Assembly (NCBI GenBank): GCA_030706405.1
Contig: JAUZOO010000003.1
Coordinates: forward strand, 1 to 64,000
DNA from: Bacteroidota bacterium
GTDB lineage: Bacteria; Bacteroidota; Bacteroidia; Bacteroidales; JAAUTT01
DNA length: 64,000 nucleotides
Direction of reading: 5' to 3'
Position 1 is the first letter of the stretch. The number at the start of each line of letters is the position of its first letter. The position numbers were made by a program, and so were the translations under genes. Below, piece by piece: positions 43,209 to 51,939 of the stretch. The notes under the pieces are model-generated. The model saw only the letters and a program-made list of their open reading frames with translations, had not been told where the DNA came from and ran no database searches.

Positions 43209-46200
43209 TTAAAGTATATTTCCTGTTGCCTTGTAATAACCGGCAACTGCTGTGAGATATTCAAAAATACTTTGAGTATAATCATTATCTGACTGTACTA
43301 ATTGAAGCTCAGCATCAGCAACATCGGTATATTTTGCAAAGCCTTTCTGCCATCTGGCCAGTATAAAGTCCAGAGCCTGTTGCCTGGCTGATCTGATATT
43401 TTGCTGACCTTTAATTTTTTCGGCGTTTTCGATGATGGATAAACGGTTATTTCTGACTTGTAGCCCGGCCTGATTTTCTATTAAGCTACGTTCAGTTGTT
43501 GCTTGCTCTAAAGCCAGTTTGCTTTGTTTAACTTTTGCATCTGTACGAAACCCGGTAAAAATGGGGATCGAGAGTTGTACGCCAACATAAAAGCTGTTAG
43601 GAACATTGTAACGGTCGAAGTTAAAGTTATCTGCCTGTGCCTGTAGTGAATACTGGCTGACGAAAGCCAGCGAAGGAAGATATTTTGACTGCTCAATTTT
43701 AATCTGCTGTTTAGCTAATTGAATTTTCCAGTCATTTACCTTTAAATCAGGACGTTTGTTATTTTTAATCTGGGTGGTGTCGCTTAATACATTCGACTGG
43801 TCGCCTAACAATTGAACACCTATGGTGTCCGTCAGCTCGAATTCCTTAGAAGGTGATATATTTAAAAGCGATTTAAGATAATTGCCGGATTGCTTAACTG
43901 CAGTTCCTGCTTTAGTGCAATTTATTTTCATCAGCTCTACGTTACTCCATGCATTTAGGGTATCGCTCCTGTTGGCATAACCTTTACCCAATAATATGCG
44001 ACTATCTTTTAAATTACGCAAAGAGCGGTTAAGGGCAGCAAGGGTTAATACTTGATTTTGACGGGCAATTAAAATGTTAAAATATGCTTTTCGAATTTCG
44101 TCGGCCAGTTCCCAGTGACTCAGTTCGAGATTAGCATTTGTCAGGCCCTCGTTGAGATGGGCAGCCTTTACGTTTCCGGCAATCTCCCTGTTAAAGAGCG
44201 GCATACTGACATTTATGTTTCCATTATAAGTGTTTTTGGCGGAAGCGGGTATAGCCTGTAGTTGTTTGTCATCATATACGATCTGTGAAGCAGAATTGAT
44301 ACCGAAGGTAGGCAGGAAAAAAACGGCAGGTTTAATGTTCCGGATGTATTCCGCATTGATCCCAACCTGCGGATACTGATAAGATTGGGACTCTTTTAAA
44401 CTGTATTTTGCTTTCTGGGCCTCAAGCTCCGCTAATTTAATCTGCTGATTGGCGCTCAAACCGATGGATACCGACTGTTTTAAGGAAAGTGATATTTTTT
44501 CCTGCGCATAGGCAGGACTGATAAAATTAATACCCAGCAATATTGTTACTGTAGCCGTTATTACCTTTATTTTTTTGCCAGATGGCTTCCATACCTTGCC
44601 AAGGCTTGTTCTTAACCTTGTCATGGTATTATAAACGACAGGTACGACTACCAGTGTCAGGAACATACTGCTGCTTAATCCGCCAATCAGCACCCAGGCC
44701 AGACCGCTGCTAAAAGCCGAGGATGCACCATGAGCGAGTGCCAAAGGTAACATACCGATCACCATGGCCAGCGTTGTCATTAATATCGGTCTGAACCTCG
44801 CCTTACCTGCCTCTACCAGGGCATCGTTAACGCTATTGGTTCCCTTATCATCTTTTAGCAGATCGTTAGTTTTATCTACCAATAAAATGCCGTTTTTCAC
44901 TACCAGTCCCATCATCATAATCAGACCAAAAATGGAAAATACATTCATGGACCTGGCTGTCAGTGCAAGTGCCAGCAAAGCGCCGGAAATGGCCAGTGGA
45001 ATTGAAAAAAGGATAACAAATGGGTATAACCAATTGTTATAAAGCGTAACCATAATGAGATATATCAAGGCAAAAGACACGAGCAGGGCCATACCCAGGT
45101 TGGTAAAAGAATCATCCTGTAGCTCAAGGTCTCCTTCATATAAAACCCTGACATTTTTAGTAACGCTTAGCTTTTCCATCTCTTTTTTAATATCCTCACC
45201 GACGTCTCCAACCGGTCTGCCGGAAACCTGTGCCAGCAATGTGATGCTGGGCTGCTTGTTTCTTCGCTCCAGGGCTGAAGGGCCGGATTGCTGGATTACT
45301 TTTGCAAACTGGCTTAAATACACCAGCTGGTTATCCGCATTAATGAAGGTCATCTTCATCAACTGATCCGTTTTTTCACGATCACCGGCGTCCAGTTGTA
45401 TCCTTGTGTCTGTTTCTTTATCCTTGTCACGGAATTTTAGATCGTCATTGCCATAAACAGCCATACGCATTGCATCTCCTACGGTTTCAATGTTTAATCC
45501 CAGCTTAGCCATTTGTTCACGGTCAACTGCCAGTTTCATTTCAGGTTTGCCAAGTTCGGATGACAGTCGCGGGCTAACCACTCCATTGACACGACGAATA
45601 CGATCCAGGATAATTGATGCAGCAGCATTCACGCTGTCCCGGCTGGTTCCTGTGACCAGTAATTGTACCGGGGCCTCATTAGCACCAAACAACCCGATAG
45701 GCGAAACCCGGCTTTTTACGCCAGTAACCTCCATTGACAGCTCCTTAAAGTCCCTTGACAATTGGGCCAAGCTTTTTTTTCGTTCAGTTACCGGTATAAG
45801 CGAGATATTAATCGTTGCAATGTTGGAGCCGAATTTTTCGTTAAAGCCATCGTTCTGATACCCCGTATTGGAAAAAACTTTGGTAATTTCCGGAACAGCT
45901 TTTAATTTATTTTCAATGATTCTGACGGTAGAATCTGTTTCAGCCAGTTTCGTTCCGGGCTGCATATCAAGAAATAAAGAAAGTTCTCCTTTATCAGCCG
46001 CAGGAAGAAATTCGGTACCAACCACGTTTGAGGTAAGCAACAACAGGGAACTGCCAAAAATAGAGGCTGCAATAATCCCTACAACCATCTTATGATTAAG
46101 GCTCCAGTTTAGCAGCTTGCCATAGCCGAGAGTGAGCACGTGCATTCTTGCGCCGAACCAGAGGCCTGTTCTTCCAAAGAATGTTTTGCTGTTTAAGTGT

Positions 46201-47678
46201 TCCAGCCTTGCGAAACGCGAAGCGATCATTGGTGTGAGCGTAAAAGAAACCATCAGGCTGGAAAGCGTTGAAACCACGATGACCAGTGAAAATTCTTTGA
46301 TCAAACTGCCGACAAGACCCGGCACCAGAGCCATTGGCAGAAACACGACAACAATCACTAGAGTGATGGACAAAGCGGCAAAACCGATTTCATTCCGGCC
46401 ATCCAGTGCAGCATCGCGTTTGTCCTTCCCTTTTTCCAGGTGATGATAGATGTTTTCCAGTACCACAATGGAATCATCCACCAATACGCCAATCACCAGG
46501 CTCATTGCCAGCAAGGTCATCAGGTTAAGCGAATAGTCTAACGCATACATCATGATAAAAGCGCTGAAAAGTGAGACTGGTATAGAGATCATAATAATCA
46601 ATGAATTGCGAATACTGTGCAAAAACACCAACATGACCAGTGCCACCAGCAGTATGGCTATACCCAAGTCATCATATACCTGGTGTGCCGCCTCAAGGGT
46701 AAACTCAGAGCTATCCTGGGCTACATTGAATTTGATTTTTTTACCAGCATAATCCTTTTCTATCCGTTGCAGTTCCTCGCGCACTACTTTAGTTACCTCT
46801 GCGGCATTGGCTCCGGATTGTTTATTAATAAAAAGCGCTATGGATGATTGTCCATTAAGGCGGCTGCTTATTTCTTCATCTTTATGGCTAATTTGTATAC
46901 TTGCAACATCTTTCAGGCTCAGGCTGCTACCGTCAGGGTAGTTCCTGATCTTTAAATTTTTTATCTGGGTCGAATCGGCTAGTTTACCACCCAACTTAAC
47001 CCCGAACTGTGCATCGTTGTCTTTGATCGTTCCCACGGGATAATCGGCGTTTGCTTTCCGGATTGTTTCATAAAGCTCGGTTATGGAAATTCCGTAGCTG
47101 ATCAGCTTATCCTGTTTAGGCAATACTTTGATTTCTTTGGGCGTTCCCCCAAGGATCTTTACCCTGCCAACTCCTTTTACCTGGGCTAGACGGGGTTTAA
47201 GCTGGTTGTTAACCAAGTCATATAATTCAGTTGGAGTGATGACGGCTGTGATAGCCAGCTTCAAAACAGGGAGGTCGTTTACGTTAAATTTCTCCAACAC
47301 CGGAGCTTTAACGCCATTGGGGAACTCGGACAAGGTTCCGTTCACCGCTCGCTGAACTTCCTGTTCAGCCTGGTCGGGATTGGCATCTGCAATGAATTCA
47401 ATGGAAACTACCGAAAGATTATCAGCGGATAAAGAATTTACCTTTTTGCTTTTGCTTACGCCGGCAACAGCATCTTCAATTTTTTTGGTTACGCTGTTTT
47501 CAACATCCTCCGGTGAAGCACCCGGGTAAGCCGTAATAACGGTAATAGTTGGTGTTGCCAGATTCGGAAGTAACTCGTATTTCAATTGCTGATAACTGAT
47601 AATGCTAAACCCGCCAAGAATCAAAAAAAATACGATGAATAATATAGGCCTTTTAATAGCCAATCCGGTGATGCTCAT
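43209..47678 (-). CDS. RND efflux transporter fused to TolC-like outer-membrane factor
   Basis: 1489 residues. Residues 1 to about 1025 are a complete HAE/AcrB-like RND pump: LKYELLPNLATPTITVITAY, twelve membrane helices, the proton-relay pair in VIGVLVDDSIVVLENI and two large periplasmic loops. A second secretory signal follows (about 1033-1057: KKIKVITATVTILLG, ending SPAYAQ), then a TolC-family factor (about 1060-1489) with paired helical-hairpin repeats and GVQLSIPIFTGFRTDAKVKQ. Pump and exit duct are therefore one reading frame with an internal signal-peptide-like segment that would let signal peptidase separate them. The adaptor gene lies 39 bp upstream. The substrate is unknown. Confidence 0.93.
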   Translation of the reverse strand: MSITGLAIKRPILFIVFFLILGGFSIISYQQLKYELLPNLATPTITVITAYPGASPEDVENSVTKKIEDAVAGVSKSKKVNSLSADNLSVVSIEFIADANPDQAEQEVQRAVNGTLSEFPNGVKAPVLEKFNVNDLPVLKLAITAVITPTELYDLVNNQLKPRLAQVKGVGRVKILGGTPKEIKVLPKQDKLISYGISITELYETIRKANADYPVGTIKDNDAQFGVKLGGKLADSTQIKNLKIRNYPDGSSLSLKDVASIQISHKDEEISSRLNGQSSIALFINKQSGANAAEVTKVVREELQRIEKDYAGKKIKFNVAQDSSEFTLEAAHQVYDDLGIAILLVALVMLVFLHSIRNSLIIMISIPVSLFSAFIMMYALDYSLNLMTLLAMSLVIGVLVDDSIVVLENIYHHLEKGKDKRDAALDGRNEIGFAALSITLVIVVVFLPMALVPGLVGSLIKEFSLVIVVSTLSSLMVSFTLTPMIASRFARLEHLNSKTFFGRTGLWFGARMHVLTLGYGKLLNWSLNHKMVVGIIAASIFGSSLLLLTSNVVGTEFLPAADKGELSLFLDMQPGTKLAETDSTVRIIENKLKAVPEITKVFSNTGYQNDGFNEKFGSNIATINISLIPVTERKKSLAQLSRDFKELSMEVTGVKSRVSPIGLFGANEAPVQLLVTGTSRDSVNAAASIILDRIRRVNGVVSPRLSSELGKPEMKLAVDREQMAKLGLNIETVGDAMRMAVYGNDDLKFRDKDKETDTRIQLDAGDREKTDQLMKMTFINADNQLVYLSQFAKVIQQSGPSALERRNKQPSITLLAQVSGRPVGDVGEDIKKEMEKLSVTKNVRVLYEGDLELQDDSFTNLGMALLVSFALIYLIMVTLYNNWLYPFVILFSIPLAISGALLALALTARSMNVFSIFGLIMMMGLVVKNGILLVDKTNDLLKDDKGTNSVNDALVEAGKARFRPILMTTLAMVIGMLPLALAHGASSAFSSGLAWVLIGGLSSSMFLTLVVVPVVYNTMTRLRTSLGKVWKPSGKKIKVITATVTILLGINFISPAYAQEKISLSLKQSVSIGLSANQQIKLAELEAQKAKYSLKESQSYQYPQVGINAEYIRNIKPAVFFLPTFGINSASQIVYDDKQLQAIPASAKNTYNGNINVSMPLFNREIAGNVKAAHLNEGLTNANLELSHWELADEIRKAYFNILIARQNQVLTLAALNRSLRNLKDSRILLGKGYANRSDTLNAWSNVELMKINCTKAGTAVKQSGNYLKSLLNISPSKEFELTDTIGVQLLGDQSNVLSDTTQIKNNKRPDLKVNDWKIQLAKQQIKIEQSKYLPSLAFVSQYSLQAQADNFNFDRYNVPNSFYVGVQLSIPIFTGFRTDAKVKQSKLALEQATTERSLIENQAGLQVRNNRLSIIENAEKIKGQQNIRSARQQALDFILARWQKGFAKYTDVADAELQLVQSDNDYTQSIFEYLTAVAGYYKATGNIL

Positions 47679-47717
47679 AAGAATAAATTAAAATGATTTA
47701 TAAACTGAAGAGGCTGC

Positions 47718-48815
47718 TTACTTTTGAATAGTAAGCCATTGTAATTTTTTACCGGGCTCTACATTTAACAGGCCCGATGTCATTACGGTATCGCCCGCTT
47801 TTAGTCCATGAGATACGGCCAGGTAGGTATCGTATTTCTTTCCAGGAACGATGGGTGTCAGCACCGGATGGCGTGACCCGTGAACAATATAAACAGCCGC
47901 TTGTTTTTTATCACCGGTTAAAGCGTTGCGGGGTATAACTAAAGCCTTTGACCATTTGTCTTCCCCAAATACGACAGACACATTCATGCCTGCTAACAGC
48001 TTTTGCAGTTTATTATTGACAATTCTAATTTCGACCGGAAACGTTTTAGCAGCTGAGGCAACCGGAATAATAGCACATACCCTGCCTGTAAATTTTATGC
48101 CAGGATAGGCATCAGCCTTTACTGTTACAGTCATGCCTTTTCTAACCTGAGTAACTTCATTTTCCTGTATAAATACGTTAACGAGCACCTCATTCAGGCA
48201 TGCAATTGAACCCAGCGGGACACCCGGGCCAACATATTCACCCTGGTTTATTTTTTTATCTATTATTACGCCGCTTTCCGGAGCCAGAATCAATGTTTGA
48301 AAAACTTGTTTTTTGCTGATATTTAATTGTGAGGCTGCATTTTGCATCTGTAGTCTGGCATTTGCAACTTCTATTTCGGAGGCATTGCCAGATGCTAAAA
48401 GTTCATTAAGTTTTGTATAATCGCTTTTTGCTTTTTCATAATTATCCTTGCTGATCTGATAGCCCGACTCCCGGGTTGACTTATCGACTTTGACAAGCAC
48501 AGACCCTTTACTAACAGTCTTACCTTTTTCGATAGCAGAGTAAACAACTTTTCCTTCTGTTTCTGAAGTTAGTGTTACAATTTTTTCAGCTTCTACCGTA
48601 CCTCTATAATGGTAAGCATCTGAAAAACTTATTTCTTTGACTATCGCTGCCTGAGCTGCGTAACCAATGGTTTTAAGTTCCTGTTTGATCTCATTTTGAA
48701 CGGCATCGTGATTTTTACTTAACTGGTACCAAATCCAGCCTGATGTAACTAAGAGAACGGATACTCCTATCAGGAGATTTCGTCTTGGGTGTTTTCTTTT
48801 TAAATTCTGATCCAT
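47718..48815 (-). CDS. RND efflux periplasmic adaptor (membrane fusion protein)
   Basis: 365 residues: one N-terminal membrane anchor (LLIGVSVLLVTSGWIWYQL), then the barrel-sandwich hybrid (YRGTVEAEKIVTLTSETEGK, SVLVKVD), a short helical hairpin (about 115-165), the second lipoyl half (APESGVIIDKKINQGEYVGP) and beta-barrel and proximal domains to GLLNVEPGKKL. It has no lipobox, so it is held by its helix. It is the first gene of the operon, with the repeat-bearing regulatory element 56 bp upstream. Confidence 0.92.
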   Translation of the reverse strand: MDQNLKRKHPRRNLLIGVSVLLVTSGWIWYQLSKNHDAVQNEIKQELKTIGYAAQAAIVKEISFSDAYHYRGTVEAEKIVTLTSETEGKVVYSAIEKGKTVSKGSVLVKVDKSTRESGYQISKDNYEKAKSDYTKLNELLASGNASEIEVANARLQMQNAASQLNISKKQVFQTLILAPESGVIIDKKINQGEYVGPGVPLGSIACLNEVLVNVFIQENEVTQVRKGMTVTVKADAYPGIKFTGRVCAIIPVASAAKTFPVEIRIVNNKLQKLLAGMNVSVVFGEDKWSKALVIPRNALTGDKKQAAVYIVHGSRHPVLTPIVPGKKYDTYLAVSHGLKAGDTVMTSGLLNVEPGKKLQWLTIQK

Positions 48816-48870
48816 CTTGCATTTTTTTGATGCAAAAATGTGATGGTACTAGGATGGATTTTTTTTTAAC

Positions 48871-48916
48871 TGACTGAACTAACAAAAATGGAGACTGAAA
48901 ATACAAAAAGGCTAGC
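48871..48916 (-). promoter_or_regulatory. Candidate LytTR-binding element upstream of the efflux operon
   Basis: A 46-bp element containing GACTGAA twice (48872-48878 and 48893-48899), start-to-start distance 21 bp, in direct orientation. That is the spacing used by LytTR-domain regulators. A copy matching at 38 of 46 positions lies at 49825-49870. Confidence 0.5.
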
Positions 48917-48947
48917 TTTATGAAGGTAGTAAGCCGTTGCCAAAAGC

Positions 48948-48990
48948 AAAGCCCCAGATTTCCCATTTAACATGGAGATTTGGGGCTTTT
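48948..48990 (-). terminator. Terminator-like hairpin after the GNAT gene
   Basis: AAAGCCCCA and TGGGGCTTTT pair as outer arms, with a further imperfect stem around TTTAAC. On the minus strand the stem is followed by GCTTTGCTTTTGG. It lies between the acetyltransferase and the efflux operon, 89 bp past the former's stop. Confidence 0.65.
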
Positions 48991-49078
48991 AGACCTATAT
49001 AATAAATTGACAATGTTTATTTTATAGCCTTTATTACATCGCAATGAATAGTTACACTTTTTTAAGTAAAAGTGTGTT

Positions 49079-49645
49079 TTAACGGCGCATACAATGAAGT
49101 GTATTTTTTCCCAGCTGTAATATTTTAATAATTTTAAATCCCTTTTTATTATATAGATTTATATTTTTAGAATTTGCAGTTTCCAAGTGCATTGGGGTGA
49201 AGTTTTTTCTCATATCTTCAATCATAGGATTCATTAATGCACTGGCCAGACCCTTTCCCTGAAATTCGGGCAACACGCCAATTAAATATAGCTGACAATA
49301 TTTAGCGTCCTTTGGATATTGATCATATATTAGTTTATCTGTTTTAAGACACCTTATAGTAGTCTTTATCCCAATTCTAAAAAGGAATGATAAGTTTCTA
49401 TAAATATACTGAAACGAAACTTTTTCTTTCATTTCAGTATTCCATAAAGCTACCGCAGTATTATCGTCATTAAGATAAACTGTTCCTCTTGCTAGCGATT
49501 CTTCAAAAACGTATCCCATTATAATTTTAAGCTTGTTTTTATTTTTACTTTTTTCTAACAACCAATTTATATGAGGATCATTCATAAATGATTTAGAAAG
49601 AATATTAACAACAATATTCTTGTTTTCAAGACATGCTTTTCTCAT
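49079..49645 (-). CDS. GNAT-family N-acetyltransferase
   Basis: 188 residues, cytosolic. The acetyl-CoA binding motif A is seen as CQLYLIGVLPEFQGKGLASA (about 122-141), followed by MIEDMRKN and the strand HLETANSKNINLYNKKGFK typical of GNAT motif B. The first 110 residues are family-variable. The acceptor substrate is unknown. It precedes the efflux operon on the same strand but is separated from it by a terminator-like hairpin, so it is probably a separate transcript. Confidence 0.85.
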   Translation of the reverse strand: MRKACLENKNIVVNILSKSFMNDPHINWLLEKSKNKNKLKIIMGYVFEESLARGTVYLNDDNTAVALWNTEMKEKVSFQYIYRNLSFLFRIGIKTTIRCLKTDKLIYDQYPKDAKYCQLYLIGVLPEFQGKGLASALMNPMIEDMRKNFTPMHLETANSKNINLYNKKGFKIIKILQLGKNTLHCMRR

Positions 49646-49824
49646 TGTATGTACTTTTAGATGAAAAATGATGTTCTCAATATTTCATACCTACGGTGCT
49701 TTCGTAAAATTCAATATTAAAGACAGACTCACTTTAATTAAAAATTGCTTTTTATTTAGAATACATTGCGTAATATTCTTTTAACACAAAGGTGGGATTG
49801 CATTCAACTGATTTTTAAAAAAAG

Positions 49825-49870
49825 TGACTGAATTAACAGAAATGGGCTCTAAAAATACAAAAAGACTAAC
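49825..49870 (-). promoter_or_regulatory. Second, diverged copy of the 46-bp LytTR-like element
   Basis: It matches 48871-48916 at 38 of 46 positions (TGACTGAA-TAACA-AAATGG, then AAAATACAAAAAG). The second GACTGAA unit is degenerate here. It lies 180 bp before the acetyltransferase start codon. Confidence 0.45.
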
Positions 49871-50050
49871 CCGGCGAAAAGTGCTAACTATTTTGGTTAA
49901 ATTGTTATTTGTTAGACTTATTTTTTAATGGAGGAAACAAAATCATTTTAAAGATTCTTACTTAAATTTTATTGAATCAAGCTATTCATTATTAATGCTC
50001 CTGTTCTATAAAACTGATAGAATTCAAGTCGGTTTTCGACTAATAAAAAA

Positions 50051-50086
50051 TAAGAGGGAGTCTCAGGTACCAAAAACTCCCTCTTA
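50051..50086 (-). terminator. Orphan intrinsic terminator on the minus strand
   Basis: A perfect 11-bp stem TAAGAGGGAGT (50051-50061) / ACTCCCTCTTA (50076-50086). On the minus strand it is followed by TTTTTTATTAG, giving an intrinsic terminator. No minus-strand gene precedes it within 600 bp. Confidence 0.6.
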
Positions 50087-50737
50087 AGAAAGTAAGCCGG
50101 CCCATCACGGATAAAGCTTACTTTAAACAACTACTGCTACTAACTACTTTCTGAAGCAAATGAGACTTAACTAGGAGCTGCTGAAAAAGCATTTACGGAT
50201 TACAACTAAACATAGTTAGCAGACATTATGAATATTTAAAGATCCCTTGATTTCAATTGAAGTTTACCGTAACTTTAATAAAAAGATTTTAAAGCGTAAG
50301 TTGAAAGTAGAATTAGTGATTTCCAATTAAAATATTGCAGCCTTCCGTCAATATTATAAGAAAGCATCCGAAAAACAGCCAATAACAATTAAAATTACAA
50401 AGCTGACAACAAGCGTATTAACACCAGTCTTTATCATTAGTTGTACGGCAACAACGAATATCATCTAAGGCCTGTCGAAAATCCCCTATTTACCGGACAC
50501 TTACCAAACGGATATGATTTAGAAAATATACCATTATGCAGGAACGTAAGAATTTTTAAAGTAGTTGAAAAGCCGAATCTACCCCACCATTGGAAGCATT
50601 TTGTCAATTTACAAATCCGATTCTAAAAAAATAATATGCCGATGAAAGAGCTTAACTATGAAAAATATGTTCTATAAAAAAGTCAATTATCAAACAAGAC
50701 ATGAGGCTGTAATTAACTTATTTTAAATTACTTATTT

Positions 50738-51880
50738 ATGAAAGTACTAGTATTGTATGATTACCCACCCTCTCCGGGCGGGCTTGCAACCCAAGGAGAT
50801 TTGTTATACAAGGGACTTCTTGAAATGGGCGTTGATGCCCACGCTGTTCATTTTGAATCGGCACAAGAGAAGGAATGGTACTATCGCTGGTTTGAGCCGG
50901 ATGTAGTGGTTGGCATAGGTTATTGGGGGCATACACCACAATTAGTGCTCCATCCGCAACGATACGGCGTGCAGCCAATACCCTGGCTGGTTGCCGATGG
51001 TTATATTGCAAATTATCAGGAGACATTGAATGCCCTTCCATTTATGCTGGTAACTTCAAATTGGGTAAAAAAAATGTATATCCGCGACGGGATCGATGGC
51101 GATAAAATTGAAGTATTACCTGTGGGATGCGATACAGATGCTTTTATCCCTTATAATAAGGATGACCAAAAAATTTTAGCCGTTCGCGAAGCACTGGGCA
51201 TTTCACCCGATCAGTTAATGATACTCACTGTTGGTGGCGATGCTGCATCAAAAGGGGCACAAGAGGTCATGCAGGCGCTTGCAATTATTGATACTAAGGC
51301 ACCCGATTGGAAATATGTCTGCAAAGTGTGGCCTCAACCGCGAACCAAGCTTCAAAACCTGGCCGATCTGGAGATGGCTACACAACTGGGTATTGAAAAA
51401 AATGTAACGTATGCAACCAACACCATTTCACGAAATTTTATGCCTTACCTAATTGGAGCATGCGACATATATGCAGCCCCTTCCCGGCTTGAAGGGTTTG
51501 GAATGCCGCAAGTGGAAGCAGGAGCATGCGGAAAACCGGTTATAGGCATTAAGGCTATGGGAATGCTTGATACGTTAATTCATGGCGAAACTGCATTTAT
51601 GGCAGATGTAGCGCAAAAAATTGTTGTAGACCAAGTAATGATTGGAGAAGAATCGGGGTATGAAGATAAACACAGGGTGGTATTTAAAGAGCCTCGGACA
51701 GTGGATTACCGTGCAAATGTCCACGATATTGCCAACTATTTGATGGATCTTATGACCGATGGTGCATTGCGGGAAAAAATGGGCAAAGCTGCCAGAAAAC
51801 ACGTAGTTGCAAATTTTGACTATCGTGTTGTGGCCAAACGGTTTGTCCAGATAATGAACGATAAGTTGGGAATTAGATAA
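50738..51880 (+). CDS. GT4-type glycosyltransferase (GT-B fold)
   Basis: 380 residues, no signal peptide. The N-terminal half starts KVLVLYDYPPSPGGLATQGD, with a Gly-rich loop for the acceptor side. The C-terminal half has the nucleotide-sugar site: LMILTVGGDAASKGAQEVM and RLEGFGMPQVEAGACGKPVI, the EGFGxPxxE motif of GT4 enzymes. It is followed after 59 bp by a GH100-like gene. The sugar donor and acceptor are unknown. The usual GT4 products are disaccharides, compatible solutes or cell-surface glycans. Confidence 0.85.
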   Translation: MKVLVLYDYPPSPGGLATQGDLLYKGLLEMGVDAHAVHFESAQEKEWYYRWFEPDVVVGIGYWGHTPQLVLHPQRYGVQPIPWLVADGYIANYQETLNALPFMLVTSNWVKKMYIRDGIDGDKIEVLPVGCDTDAFIPYNKDDQKILAVREALGISPDQLMILTVGGDAASKGAQEVMQALAIIDTKAPDWKYVCKVWPQPRTKLQNLADLEMATQLGIEKNVTYATNTISRNFMPYLIGACDIYAAPSRLEGFGMPQVEAGACGKPVIGIKAMGMLDTLIHGETAFMADVAQKIVVDQVMIGEESGYEDKHRVVFKEPRTVDYRANVHDIANYLMDLMTDGALREKMGKAARKHVVANFDYRVVAKRFVQIMNDKLGIR

Positions 51881-51939
51881 TGTCCCAATGAGATAATGTA
51901 AAAACAGGAATACAACTATCCTATTAATAAATTAACACC

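Larger units (their letters stand above)
49646..50737. other. 1.1-kb gene-free stretch
   Basis: No convincing gene is seen. It contains the second copy of the LytTR-like element (49825-49870) and a strong hairpin at 50051-50086. A 61-codon plus-strand frame at 50441-50626 starts without a clear signal and shows no family features. The stretch is AT-rich and may hold promoters in both directions or a small RNA. Confidence 0.5.

Noticed and set aside
50441-50626. 61-codon plus-strand open frame before the glycosyltransferase
   Set aside because: No recognisable start signal, no domain, and the stretch is AT-rich like its surroundings. It is kept only as part of the gene-free stretch.
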